From an uncultured Jannaschia sp. (GTDB taxonomy: Bacteria; Pseudomonadota; Alphaproteobacteria; Rhodobacterales; Rhodobacteraceae): a stretch of 64,000 nucleotides of DNA. Every line of letters starts with the position of its first letter. The first letter of the stretch is position 1. A program made the position numbers and the translations under genes. Shown piece after piece: positions 17,375 through 25,962 of the stretch. Below the pieces are notes generated by a model, which had not been told where the DNA came from, did not search any database, and worked only from the letters and a program-made list of their open reading frames with translations. Where the stretch lies: positions 62,001 through 126,000 of the forward strand of contig NZ_CANLTR010000008.1 of NCBI RefSeq assembly GCF_947494055.1, in the 5' to 3' direction.

Positions 17375-17587
17375 ATGACCCACGGAACCCCGCGCTATCC
17401 GCACCGTCAGCACGACCTGCCGCCCCCCGAGGTGGAGAAGGTCACCTCGCTGCGCGTCGCCTGTGACGGCGGCGAGGCCGGGCTGGGCCACCCGCGGGTC
17501 TGGCTAACGATCGACCCGAAGATCGGGCATGTCGATTGCGGCTATTGCGACAAGCGGTTCGAGCTCGAAGGCGACGGCGGGCACTGA
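17375..17587 (+). CDS. Zinc-finger CHCC-type protein (NDUFS6-like)
   Basis: A 70-residue protein with the zf-CHCC pattern: VACDGG, then [10 protein letters not shown], then [10 protein letters not shown], giving C, H, C and C as zinc ligands. The eukaryotic relative is the NDUFS6 subunit of complex I, and in alphaproteobacteria the protein copurifies with complex I. ATG 17375 starts the conserved region. It is divergent from the ABC ATPase with about 110 bases between starts. Confidence 0.88.
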   Translation: MTHGTPRYPHRQHDLPPPEVEKVTSLRVACDGGEAGLGHPRVWLTIDPKIGHVDCGYCDKRFELEGDGGH

Positions 17588-17645
17588 GCCGGAAACAATT
17601 CGCGCCTCATGCGTTGATCGTCCCTGAACCGTGGGATTCCTGCGG

Positions 17646-17669
17646 CGCCGCGTCCTGCATGACGCGGCG
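17646..17669 (+). terminator. Hairpin after the zinc-finger gene
   Basis: CGCCGCGTC (17646-17654) and GACGCGGCG (17661-17669) form a perfect 9-bp stem with a six-base loop (CTGCAT), 58 bases past the stop. No T-run, so Rho-independent termination is uncertain. Confidence 0.45.
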
Positions 17670-17712
17670 TAGCTTCCACGATTCGTTACGAAAGGGTGAA
17701 CGAAGTCGCGCT

Positions 17713-18399
17713 ATGATCGCTCGCATGACCGATAGTCTCGAACGCCATCTTGAGGATGCCGCCCGCGTCTACGACCGGGCCGAACTGCGCAGCGACGCTG
17801 TCGTCCATTTGGCGGGGCTCGTGCTCGCGCTGGCGGCCGTCCCGACGCTGATCACGCTGACCGCGACGCTGCGCGGTGACGCGCTCGGCATCGTCGCGGT
17901 CTCGGTCTACGGCGCGACCCTGATCGCGATGCTCTCTGCGTCCCTGGCTTACAACCATATCGACAATCCCGACTGGAAGGATCGGCTGCGCCGGCTCGAC
18001 CTGTCGGCGATCTACCTCAAGATCGCGGGGACGGTCACGCCCTTCGCGCTCCTGTCGGGGACGGGAACGCTGTTTCTCGCGGCGATGTGGACCGTGGCGA
18101 TCATCGCGACGGCCACGGCCTTCCTCCGGCGGCGGCGGTCCACCGCGCTCTCCATCGGGATCGGCCTCGGCATGGGCTGGGCCGTGCTGATCGGCGGTGA
18201 CGAGGTGATCGCCACGACCTCCTGGCCGGTCTTCGTGCTGATGCTGGCCGGCGGTCTGCTCTATTCGCTGGGCACGCCGTTCCTCGTGCTCGAGCGTCTG
18301 CGGTTCCACAACGCGATCTGGCACGGATTCGTGGTCGCGGCCTCGGTCATCTTCTTCGTGGCGATCCTGCTGCACGTCCTGGCGACCCGCGTCGTCTGA
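17713..18399 (+). CDS. trhA: TrhA/hemolysin-III family membrane protein (PAQR superfamily)
   Basis: A 228-residue protein with seven hydrophobic segments after a short polar N-terminus. Family marks are the N-terminal RSDAVVHLAGLVLALAA with its histidine, SLAYNHI, LDLSAIYLKIAGTVTPFAL in the middle, and the C-terminal FHNAIWHGFVVAASVIFF with the metal-ligand histidines HNAIWH. PAQR proteins are metal-dependent membrane hydrolases; TrhA relatives affect membrane lipid balance, while the haemolysin name is historical. ATG 17713 or ATG 17725 could be the start; neither has a strong ribosome site. Confidence 0.87.
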   Translation: MIARMTDSLERHLEDAARVYDRAELRSDAVVHLAGLVLALAAVPTLITLTATLRGDALGIVAVSVYGATLIAMLSASLAYNHIDNPDWKDRLRRLDLSAIYLKIAGTVTPFALLSGTGTLFLAAMWTVAIIATATAFLRRRRSTALSIGIGLGMGWAVLIGGDEVIATTSWPVFVLMLAGGLLYSLGTPFLVLERLRFHNAIWHGFVVAASVIFFVAILLHVLATRVV

Positions 18400-18472
18400 C
18401 CGCCCGCCCCGGTGTGGCACCCCCCCGGCGTTCGTGGCATGACATGCCCGACGATTTCCCGGAGGACGTGCG

Positions 18473-21280
18473 ATGACATTCGGCAAGGGCCACCACCTTC
18501 ACCTGATCGACGGCTCGGCCTTCATCTTCCGCGCCTTCCACGCCTTGCCGCCGCTCACCCGGAAGTCCGACGGCCTGCCGATCGGGGCGGTGGCGGGGTT
18601 CTGCAACATGCTCGACCGCTACGTGGAGGGCAATTCCGGGTCGGACGCGGCAACCCACGTGGCGGTGATCTTCGACAAGGGCAGCCACACCTTCCGCAAC
18701 GACATGTACGACCTCTACAAGGCGAACCGCTCGGAGATGCCAGAGGACCTGCGCCCGCAGATCCCGCTCACCCGCGAGGCGACGGCCGCCTTCAACATCG
18801 CCTGCGAGGAGATGGAGGGGTGGGAGGCCGACGACATCATCGCCACGCTTGCCTGCCGCGCGCGGGAGGCCGGGGGGCGGGTCACGATCCTGTCCTCGGA
18901 CAAGGACCTGATGCAGCTCGTCGGCGACGGGGTAGAGATGCTCGACCCGATGAAGAACCGCCGCATCGATGCGGACGGCGTGTTCGAGAAGTTCGGCGTC
19001 GGCCCCGATCGGGTCGTGGACGTGCAGGCGCTCGCCGGCGACAGCGTGGACAACGTGCCCGGCGCCCCGGGGATCGGCATCAAGACCGCCGCGCAACTCA
19101 TTCAGGAATTCGGCTCGCTCGAGGAGCTTCTGGACCGTGCCGAGGAGATCAAGCAGCCCAAGCGCCGGCAGACGCTGATCGAGTTCCGCGCCCAGATCGA
19201 GACGTCGAAGCGGCTCGTCGCACTCGACTGCGACACGCCGCTCGCCTTCGGGCTCGACGACCTCGAAATCCGCGACGCGGAGCCGGAGCGGCTGCTCGAC
19301 TTCCTCAACCGGATGGAGTTCCGCACGCTCACGCGGCGCATCGCCGAACGGCTGAACCGGACGCCCCCCGCCGCCGTGGAGAGCGCGCCGGACACGGCGG
19401 CGCCCGACCTGCCCGAAGACCCGATCATCGACCACGAGACCTACGAGACGGTGCGGGACGAGGCCGCGCTGCAGGGCTGGCTCGACCGGATCGCGCGGAC
19501 GGGTTACGTCGCGGTCGACACCGAGACGACCTCCCTCGACGAGATGCAGGCGGAGCTCGTCGGGATCTCGCTCGCCACCGAGCCGGGCGTGGCCTGCTAC
19601 ATCCCGCTCGCGCACCGCACGGGCGACAGCGACCTTTTCGCGGGCGACGCGCTGGCCGAGGGGCAGATGCCGAAGGCCCGGGCGCTCGAGATGCTGAAGC
19701 CGATGCTGGAGGATCCGGCGGTCCTGAAGATCGGCCAGAACCTGAAGTACGATTTCAAGATCCTCGCGCGCGAGGGCGTCACGCTGCACCCGATCGACGA
19801 CACGATGCTGCTCTCCTACGCGCAGCACGGGGGGCTGCACGTCCACGGGATGGACCTGCTCGCCGACCGCTACCTCAACCACCAGACCATCGCGATCAAG
19901 ACGCTGATCGGGACGGGCAAGTCCGCCGTCACCTTCGACAGGGTCGCCATCGAGAAGGCTGCGCCCTACGCCGCCGAGGACGCCGACGTGACGCTGCGGC
20001 TCTGGCGGATGCTGAAGCCGCGGTTGCATACCGCGCGCGTCACGCAGGTCTACGAGACGCTGGAGCGGCCGCTCGTCCCGGTGCTCGCGCGGATGGAGAT
20101 GGCCGGCGTGCTGGTGGACCGCGAGGTGCTGAGCCGGATGTCGGGCGCCTTCGCGCAGAAGATGGCGGCGCTGGAGGAGGAGATCACCGAGAAGGCGGGG
20201 CGGGCGTTCAAGATCGGCTCTCCCAAGCAGCTTGGCGAGGTGCTGTTCGACGAGCTGGGCCTCACCTTGCCCGACGGCAAGCCCGCCAAGAAGACGAAGA
20301 CCGGCGCCTACGCGACCGGGGCCGACGTGCTGGAGGATCTGGCGACGGTGCACGACCTGCCGCGGCTGATCCTCGACTGGCGGCAGATCGACAAGCTGAA
20401 GTCCACCTATACCGACAAGCTGCAGACCCATATCCACCCCGAGACGGGACGGGTCCACACCTCCTATTCCATCGCAGGCGCCAATACGGGGCGGCTCGCC
20501 TCGACCGATCCGAACCTGCAGAACATCCCGATCCGCACCGAGGAGGGCCGCCGCATCCGCGAGGCCTTCGTCGCGCCCGAGGGCCGGGTGCTGGTCAGCC
20601 TCGACTATAGCCAGATCGAGTTGCGCATCCTCGCCCACGTCGCCGGGATCGACGCGCTGAAGGCGGCGTTCCGCGAGGGGCAGGACATCCACGCGATCAC
20701 CGCGAGCCAGATGTTCGGCGTGCCGCTGGACGAGATGACGCCGGACGTGCGCCGGCAGGCCAAGGCGATCAACTTCGGGGTGATCTACGGCATTTCCGGC
20801 TTCGGACTGGCGCGGAACCTGCGCATCCCGCGCGACGCGGCGCAGGCCTTCATCGACACCTATTTCGAACGCTTCCCCGGCATCCGTGCCTACATGGACG
20901 ACACGATCCGCTTCGCGAAGGAACACGGCCGGGTCGAAACGCTGTTCGGCCGCCGCATCCACACGCCCGAGATCAACGCCAAGGGGCCCGGCGCCGGCTT
21001 CGCCCGCCGCGCCGCCATCAACGCGCCGATCCAAGGCACGGCGGCCGACGTGATCCGGCGGGCGATGGTGCGGATGGACGCGGCGATCGCGGATCTCGAT
21101 GCGAAGATGCTGCTGCAGGTCCACGACGAGTTGCTGTTCGAAGTCGCCGAGAACGCCGTGGACGCGCTGATCGAACGGGCGCGCGAGGTGATGGAGGGGG
21201 CGAACATGCCCGTGGTCGACCTTTCGGTGCCGCTGACCGTCGATGCCGGCCGCGGACCGACCTGGGCGGCGGCGCATTAG
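18473..21280 (+). CDS. polA: DNA polymerase I
   Basis: A 935-residue full-length Pol I. Residues 1 to about 290 are the 5'-nuclease (LIDGSAFIFRAFHALPPL, WEADDIIATLA, SSDKDLMQLV, GDSVDNVPGAPGIG). The 3'-5' proofreading domain is intact: its first acid pair is DTET at 349-352 and a later pair lies in AAEDADVTLRLW. The polymerase domain has motif A SLDYSQIELR (about 710), motif B RRQAKAINFGVIYG (about 760) and motif C VHDELLFEV (about 884). GGAGG lies just before the ATG. Transcribed alone. Confidence 0.97.
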   Translation: MTFGKGHHLHLIDGSAFIFRAFHALPPLTRKSDGLPIGAVAGFCNMLDRYVEGNSGSDAATHVAVIFDKGSHTFRNDMYDLYKANRSEMPEDLRPQIPLTREATAAFNIACEEMEGWEADDIIATLACRAREAGGRVTILSSDKDLMQLVGDGVEMLDPMKNRRIDADGVFEKFGVGPDRVVDVQALAGDSVDNVPGAPGIGIKTAAQLIQEFGSLEELLDRAEEIKQPKRRQTLIEFRAQIETSKRLVALDCDTPLAFGLDDLEIRDAEPERLLDFLNRMEFRTLTRRIAERLNRTPPAAVESAPDTAAPDLPEDPIIDHETYETVRDEAALQGWLDRIARTGYVAVDTETTSLDEMQAELVGISLATEPGVACYIPLAHRTGDSDLFAGDALAEGQMPKARALEMLKPMLEDPAVLKIGQNLKYDFKILAREGVTLHPIDDTMLLSYAQHGGLHVHGMDLLADRYLNHQTIAIKTLIGTGKSAVTFDRVAIEKAAPYAAEDADVTLRLWRMLKPRLHTARVTQVYETLERPLVPVLARMEMAGVLVDREVLSRMSGAFAQKMAALEEEITEKAGRAFKIGSPKQLGEVLFDELGLTLPDGKPAKKTKTGAYATGADVLEDLATVHDLPRLILDWRQIDKLKSTYTDKLQTHIHPETGRVHTSYSIAGANTGRLASTDPNLQNIPIRTEEGRRIREAFVAPEGRVLVSLDYSQIELRILAHVAGIDALKAAFREGQDIHAITASQMFGVPLDEMTPDVRRQAKAINFGVIYGISGFGLARNLRIPRDAAQAFIDTYFERFPGIRAYMDDTIRFAKEHGRVETLFGRRIHTPEINAKGPGAGFARRAAINAPIQGTAADVIRRAMVRMDAAIADLDAKMLLQVHDELLFEVAENAVDALIERAREVMEGANMPVVDLSVPLTVDAGRGPTWAAAH

Positions 21281-21354
21281 GAAAAGTTAATGGAACTGCG
21301 GGTCCGAAAGGTCGGTCTGTTCGTTGCGTACGACATGACCAAACGGAGCAGATC

Positions 21355-22182
21355 ATGTTTCATCATTCCAGCAAGTTGCAATACGAGGTCCGGGTCGACA
21401 ATCCCGATCCGGTCTTCGCCAAGTATCTCCAGCAGGCCATCGGCGGGATCGAGGGCGAGATCCGCGTCGCCATGCAGTATTTCTTCCAGGCGATGGGCGC
21501 CCGCGGCGACGCACGGTTCCGCGACATGTTGATGATGACGGCCACCGAGGAGCTCAGCCATATCGAGTTCCTCGGCCATGCCGTCGCGCTCAACCTCGAG
21601 AAGGCGCCGCTTTCGCAGCAGGAGGCCGCCGCGCAGGACAGCGTCGTCGGCGCGATCCTGGGCGGAATGAACCCGCGGCACGTCCTGTCGTCGGGCCTGT
21701 CGGCGATGCCGGTGAACGCTAACGGCGTGCCCTTCGACATGAGTCACATCTACGCGACCGGCAACATCGCCGCCGACATGCTGGCGAATGCCACGGCGGA
21801 GGCGGGCGGACGCGTGCTGGCTTCGCGGCTCTACAACATGACCGACGATGCGGGGATGAAGGACATGCTGTCTTTCCTGATCGCGCGCGACACGATGCAC
21901 CAGCAGCAATGGCTGGCCGTGATCGAGGAGCTGGGCGGCATCGGCGCGGCGCTCCCGATCCCGAACGCCACGCCGGAGGAGCACGAGGCGACGGAGCACA
22001 GCTACTACTTCCTCAACACCTCGCTCGACGAGCCGACCCCGGAAGGCGTCTGGACCAACGGGGGCCAGTCGCTCGACGGGCGCGGCACCTTCACGGCTCG
22101 CGAGAAGGTCGAGCCGCTGGGCCAGAAGCCCGATCTCGGCAAGGCGCGCCCCGGCTCCGGCGCGCAGAAGGAACAGATCTGA
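21355..22182 (+). CDS. Manganese (non-haem) catalase
   Basis: A 275-residue ferritin-like dimanganese catalase that breaks down hydrogen peroxide. Metal ligands are visible in GGIEGEIRVAMQYFF, TATEELSHIEFL (glutamate and E-x-x-H), ATAEAGGRVLASRL and RDTMHQQQW. The start MFHHSSKLQYEVRVDNPDP is the family's usual opening, and GGAGCAGATC precedes the ATG. A strong hairpin follows the stop. It is the only catalase in the window and is probably stress-induced. Confidence 0.94.
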   Translation: MFHHSSKLQYEVRVDNPDPVFAKYLQQAIGGIEGEIRVAMQYFFQAMGARGDARFRDMLMMTATEELSHIEFLGHAVALNLEKAPLSQQEAAAQDSVVGAILGGMNPRHVLSSGLSAMPVNANGVPFDMSHIYATGNIAADMLANATAEAGGRVLASRLYNMTDDAGMKDMLSFLIARDTMHQQQWLAVIEELGGIGAALPIPNATPEEHEATEHSYYFLNTSLDEPTPEGVWTNGGQSLDGRGTFTAREKVEPLGQKPDLGKARPGSGAQKEQI

Positions 22183-22188
22183 GTCCAA

Positions 22189-22219
22189 GCCCAGGCGGCG
22201 GTGCATTCGCTGCCTGGGC
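22189..22219 (+). terminator. Hairpin after manganese catalase gene
   Basis: GCCCAGGC (22189-22196) pairs with GCCTGGGC (22212-22219), and inner GCG/CGC extends the stem. It begins seven bases after the stop codon. The T content after it is low (CCTTCG). Confidence 0.6.
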
Positions 22220-22385
22220 CCTTCGATGCAGCCAAGTGGGGATCGTCCCGGGACACCTATATGTTCCGCAATAGTCCGGATCCGGTCGATCAGTTGATCG
22301 AGTAGTCCTGCGGCGAAACGTGACCATTTTTTTCGGGTCAAACGGTGCACGTAACGACGCCGCCGCGCGATTGCCGGTCAGATCG

Positions 22386-22414
22386 TCAAGGTTGGAAGAT
22401 CTTGTCAACCTTGA
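22386..22414. repeat. Perfect 9-bp inverted repeat upstream of the AT-rich membrane-protein gene
   Basis: TCAAGGTTG (22386-22394) and CAACCTTGA (22406-22414), separated by 11 bases that themselves contain AGATCT. It lies about 100 bases before the ATG at 22514. It could be a dimeric repressor site or an RNA stem; the sequence gives no choice. Confidence 0.55.
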
Positions 22415-22513
22415 GTTCTCGCCTGTCGCGCTGGTACCTTTAGCCGAAGGCCACATGAGTGCGAAGGGCCTGCCTTGCGACTGCCGCTCTCACATTTCGC
22501 GCGAAACGACGGT

Positions 22514-23170
22514 ATGCCCGGCTTCGGGCGGCTGTTTCGTGACACCGTGAGGACCAGCAGAACACTCATCCTCATCTTTGCCGTTCTGGGCTTCGTGGTT
22601 CATATGGGTTGGGGTTCGGGATTCTTGGCGTTTGGCGTTATCCTAGGTTCTCTACCCGGATTCGTGGTGGTCGATGAAACGACGAAGAGAAGGCGGATAG
22701 GATCCAGCCTCTTCGGCTTCGCCGCTATTCTCATAATGATGTTCGCGTCCTTCCTGTTTGTATCTGCCGTAGGTCGGACCGACCCCCTGATCGACTGGAC
22801 GCTTTCGGAGTTCTGCTTTGTGCTGTCGCTTGCCTTGTTCGTCCCGTTGATCGTCAGGGTCTATTTCGTCGTCACGACGGAATGCAGGACGGCAGGGTTC
22901 ATCCCGTACCTTGTGCCTGTCCTTCTCTTCGCAATGCTGCGATGGGTTCTCGCAATCGCCATTTTGGTAGTCCCGTCCTTTATCGGAATTCTCCACCGTC
23001 CGATCCTGAATGAGTTTACTTGGGCTACGCTGGTGCGGATTCTGGCGGATGGTAGTCTGGATGCGGTGACGTTCGTATTCTTCGTCGTTGCGGCCCTCCA
23101 CAATCTGAAGCCGTTAGCTGTTGAACCTGAGGGTTCCAGCAACGTCAGCGAAATGAAGGGGACGAGGTAA
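22514..23170 (+). CDS. Unrecognised multi-span membrane protein, AT-rich
   Basis: A 218-residue protein if ATG 22514 is used; TTG 22475 with GAAGGGCC upstream would add 13 residues. About six hydrophobic segments (for example LILIFAVLGFVVHMGWG, SLFGFAAILIMMFASFLFV, FIPYLVPVLLFAMLRW). I recognise no family. Base composition and codon use differ clearly from all neighbours (many A- or T-ending codons such as ATT, TTT, AGG, CTT), suggesting recent acquisition or a fast-evolving lineage-specific gene. It ends six bases before the CDF start and that gene's ribosome site lies in its last codons, so the two are probably cotranscribed. Confidence 0.65.
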   Translation: MPGFGRLFRDTVRTSRTLILIFAVLGFVVHMGWGSGFLAFGVILGSLPGFVVVDETTKRRRIGSSLFGFAAILIMMFASFLFVSAVGRTDPLIDWTLSEFCFVLSLALFVPLIVRVYFVVTTECRTAGFIPYLVPVLLFAMLRWVLAIAILVVPSFIGILHRPILNEFTWATLVRILADGSLDAVTFVFFVVAALHNLKPLAVEPEGSSNVSEMKGTR

Positions 23171-23176
23171 ACGAAT

Positions 23177-24091
23177 ATGTCCCACGACCACTCCCATCAT
23201 GGCCATTCCCATGCCCATATCGATCCGAAGGCGGGGGACCGGAAGGTCTTCGTCGCCATCGCCATCAATCTCGGCCTGACCGTCGCGCAGATCGTGGCCG
23301 GGATCGTCTCCGGCAGCCTCGCGATGATCGCCGACGCGGTCCACAACCTCTCGGACGCGCTCTCGCTCGTCATCGCCTTCGCGGCCCGCCGGATCGCGCG
23401 CAAGCCATCCGATGCGCAGATGACCTTCGGCTACGGACGCGCCGAGATGGTCGCGGCGCTGGTGAACTACACGACGCTCGCCATCATCGCGCTCTGGCTC
23501 GTCTGGGAGGGGATCGACCGGATGATCCACCCGACCGAGGTCGCGGGTTGGATCATCGTGATCGTCGCGGCCATCGCCCTCGTCGTCGATGTTGCGACCG
23601 CGCTCCTGGTGTACGGGATGTCGAAATCCTCGGCCAACATCCGCGCGGCGTTCCTGCACAACCTCGCCGACGCGCTGGGTTCCGTGGGCGTGATCGTGGC
23701 GGGGACGCTCATCCTCCTCTTCGACTGGACGATCGTCGATCCGATCATCACGCTGGCCATCGCCGCCTACATCCTCTGGCATGTCTGGGAAGGGGCGCCG
23801 CGGGTGGTACGGATGCTCATGCTCGGCGCGCCGCCGGGGCTCGACGCGGACGAGGTGCTGGCGGGCATGGAGGGCGTCGCGGGCGTCCGGGCGATCCACC
23901 ACCTCCATCTGTGGGAGGTGCAGGAGGGCCAGCCCGCCGTCGACGCGCATGTCGTGACGACCGGCGATCCCGCCGAGTTGCGCGCGCGGATGGGCCGTTT
24001 CCTCCATGACACGTTCGGGGTCGAGCACGCGACTTTGGAGGTCGAGCGGCCGGGCGACTGCCCGCCGGATGCCGCGGCCATCGGGCATTGA
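23177..24091 (+). CDS. Cation diffusion facilitator (CDF) family metal exporter
   Basis: A 304-residue zinc-type CDF antiporter. It opens with a histidine-rich tail ([16 protein letters not shown]). Six spans follow; the transport-site HxxxD pairs are HNLSDALSL in span 2 and HNLADALGS in span 5. A cytoplasmic C-terminal domain has [20 protein letters not shown], the usual metallochaperone-like fold. It likely exports Zn(II) (or Co/Cd) from the cytoplasm. Its stop overlaps the TTG start of the pseudouridine synthase gene. Confidence 0.93.
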   Translation: MSHDHSHHGHSHAHIDPKAGDRKVFVAIAINLGLTVAQIVAGIVSGSLAMIADAVHNLSDALSLVIAFAARRIARKPSDAQMTFGYGRAEMVAALVNYTTLAIIALWLVWEGIDRMIHPTEVAGWIIVIVAAIALVVDVATALLVYGMSKSSANIRAAFLHNLADALGSVGVIVAGTLILLFDWTIVDPIITLAIAAYILWHVWEGAPRVVRMLMLGAPPGLDADEVLAGMEGVAGVRAIHHLHLWEVQEGQPAVDAHVVTTGDPAELRARMGRFLHDTFGVEHATLEVERPGDCPPDAAAIGH

Positions 24092-24621
24092 CGCTGATCG
24101 CCTTCAACAAGCCGATGAACGTGCTGAGCCAGTTCACCGACGAGGGGCGCTGGCCCGGGCTCGCGCGCTGGATCGACGTGCCCGGCGTCTACGCCGCGGG
24201 ACGTCTCGACCGCGACAGCGAGGGCTTGCTGCTTCTGACCGACGACGGCCGGCTGCAGGCGCGGATCACCGCGCCGGGTTCCCGGACGCCTAAGACCTAT
24301 TACGCATTGGTCGAGGGCACGCCCGACACCGCCGCGCTCGACGCGTTGCGGCGCGGAGTCGCGCTCAAGGACGGGCCGACCCGCCCGGCGGAGGTGGCGG
24401 AGGTCGCGGCGCCGGACTGGCTCTGGCCGCGCGACCCGCCGGTCCGGTTCCGCAAGTCCGTGCCGGACGCCTGGCTGCGCCTCACCATCACCGAGGGGCG
24501 CAACCGGCAGGTCCGGCGCATGTGTGCGCATGTCGGCCTGCCGGTCCTGCGCCTGATCCGCTGGTCGGTCGGCGACTGGACCCTCGACGGCCTGCCTGCG
24601 GGGGAATGGCGCAGGCTCTGA
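24088..24621 (+). CDS. rluE: 23S rRNA pseudouridine synthase, RluE-like
   Basis: A 177-residue RsuA/RluB/E/F-family enzyme without an S4 domain, as in RluE. The catalytic aspartate is in [14 protein letters not shown]; other family stretches are [27 protein letters not shown] and [21 protein letters not shown]. RluE modifies U2457 of 23S rRNA; that target is inferred. The start is TTG 24088, whose TTGA overlaps the CDF stop. Confidence 0.88.
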   Translation: MTLIAFNKPMNVLSQFTDEGRWPGLARWIDVPGVYAAGRLDRDSEGLLLLTDDGRLQARITAPGSRTPKTYYALVEGTPDTAALDALRRGVALKDGPTRPAEVAEVAAPDWLWPRDPPVRFRKSVPDAWLRLTITEGRNRQVRRMCAHVGLPVLRLIRWSVGDWTLDGLPAGEWRRL

Positions 24622-24674
24622 ACGGAACCGGCCCGGGCCGCACCCGTTGCCCCGCGACAGATAGGAGCCCCGAC

Positions 24675-25202
24675 ATGCCCGATACGCGACCCGTTCCCGG
24701 CCGACCCGCACCCGACCTGAAGCTCGACCTCATCATCGACGCCAAATGGGATCTGGCCGAACAGGATCCCGGTGCCTTCACGATGATCGTGTTCTACCGC
24801 GGCGTGCATTGCCCGATCTGCCGGAGTTTCCTGACCGACCTGCGCGGCGTGTACGACGACTTCCTGTCGAAGGGTGTCGAGGTCATCAACGTTTCGATGG
24901 ACACGCACGAGAAGGCGACGAAGGCGCACGAGGAATGGGGCCTGGACCCGATCCCGATGGGCTACGCCCTGACCGAGGAGCAAGCCCGCGCCTGGGGCCT
25001 CTACCTGTCGGAGGGCCGCACCGATGCGGAGCCGGAGACGTTCAGCGAGCCGGGCCTGGCGCTCGTGACGCCCGACGGGACGCTCTACATTGCCGAAGCG
25101 TCGAGCGCGCCGTTCCTGCGCCCCGACCTCAAGCTGCTCCTGTCGAAGATCGACATGATCCGCGAGAAGGACTACCCGCCGCGCGGGACGCTGGCCGCCT
25201 AG
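24675..25202 (+). CDS. Peroxiredoxin-like AhpC/TSA-fold protein with CxxC
   Basis: A 175-residue thioredoxin-fold protein. IVFYRGVHCPICRSFLTDL carries a CPIC pair at the peroxidatic-cysteine position, the form seen in the AhpC/TSA subfamily common in marine proteobacteria; the rest (VEVINVSMDTHEKATKA, GLALVTPDGTLYIAE) follows the peroxiredoxin fold. It may reduce peroxides or act as a disulfide reductase. ATAGGAGCCC precedes ATG 24675. With the catalase 3 kb upstream it suggests oxidative-stress defence. Confidence 0.83.
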   Translation: MPDTRPVPGRPAPDLKLDLIIDAKWDLAEQDPGAFTMIVFYRGVHCPICRSFLTDLRGVYDDFLSKGVEVINVSMDTHEKATKAHEEWGLDPIPMGYALTEEQARAWGLYLSEGRTDAEPETFSEPGLALVTPDGTLYIAEASSAPFLRPDLKLLLSKIDMIREKDYPPRGTLAA

Positions 25203-25248
25203 GCGGCCGGCAAGACGTTCGCGGACGGCGGATCGCATGTAGAGCCGT

Positions 25249-25282
25249 GGAGCCTCCGGCGGGAGTATTTCCGCCAAGAAGA
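25249..25282 (+). repeat. Extragenic repeat, copy 1 (GGAGCCTCCGGCGGG family)
   Basis: GGAGCCTCCGGCGGGAGTATTT followed by a purine-rich tail; GGAGCCTCC is a self-complementary core. A second copy lies at 63558-63590. It sits between two convergent genes, where such elements often act as bidirectional terminators. Confidence 0.65.
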
Positions 25283-25326
25283 ACGGCGCCGCCCGGATCC
25301 GGCTGCGGCGGTTCGGCGGAAGGCGG

Positions 25327-25893
25327 CTATGGCAACGCGTCCGTGTCGATGATTGGGAAGAACGCGCCGCCGGAGCGCAGACCGAAGCGGCCGTCTTCCT
25401 CCTCCCCGATCTCGACCAAGCGATAGAACGATTTCCGGTCGATCAGCGCTTCGAGCCCGTGGCGGACCTCGACGTAGGGAGAGGGCTCGCCGTCCGCCCC
25501 GAGTTCGACGCGGATCGGGTGCTCCGGCCCGGCAGTGACGCGGTCACCCACATTGGTCTCGAAGCTGATGGCACCGCCCTCGGCCTCGAAATCGACGGCG
25601 ACGAAGGGCGCGTCCTCGACGGTGATGCCGACCTTCTCGACCGGGGTGACGAGGAAATGGCGATCCCCCTCGCGCTTCAGGATCGAGGCGAAAAGCCGCA
25701 CCAGGGCGATCCGGCCGATCGGCGTCCCCTCGTGGATCCAGGTCCCGTCGCGCCGGATGGTGATGTCCATCTCGCCGCAATAGGGCGGATCCCACAAATG
25801 CACGGGTGCGGGGCCGCGCTTGCCCTTCGTGGCCTGCTGCGCGGCGTCCATCACCAACGCTGGCGACGGGTTCACGTGTTCTTGTCCGCCCAT
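25327..25893 (-). CDS. DUF1285 family protein
   Basis: A 188-residue protein from ATG 25893; an in-frame ATG at 25911 would add six residues. It has the DUF1285 signature: LWDPPYCGEMDITIRRDGTW, then HEGTPIGRIALVRLFASIL, and the later ISFETNVGDRVTAG. No enzyme motif is visible and no function is established. Convergent with the peroxiredoxin-like gene and divergent from moxR. Confidence 0.87.
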   Translation of the reverse strand: MGGQEHVNPSPALVMDAAQQATKGKRGPAPVHLWDPPYCGEMDITIRRDGTWIHEGTPIGRIALVRLFASILKREGDRHFLVTPVEKVGITVEDAPFVAVDFEAEGGAISFETNVGDRVTAGPEHPIRVELGADGEPSPYVEVRHGLEALIDRKSFYRLVEIGEEEDGRFGLRSGGAFFPIIDTDALP

Positions 25894-25962
25894 TGCCCTT
25901 TGACCTCGCATCCGTCAGCCATACCCTGACACCTAACAGATGAGCCGCGCGGGAGTAATGCA

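Larger units (their letters stand above)
22183..22513. other. 331-base intergenic region with two inverted repeats
   Basis: No gene recognised. It contains the hairpin after the manganese catalase (22189-22219), a run of seven T at 22324-22330, and a perfect 9-bp inverted repeat at 22386-22414. The right half is visibly more AT-rich than the flanking genes. A second start for the next gene (TTG 22475) would shorten the gap. Confidence 0.6.

Noticed and set aside
18347-21277. Long open frame antisense to polA (976 codons)
   Set aside because: High-GC shadow: it mirrors polA codon positions, has no ribosome site and no recognisable domain.
22320-22550. Small plus-strand frame ahead of the AT-rich membrane gene
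   Set aside because: It overlaps the inverted repeat and the next gene's start in another frame and resembles no protein.
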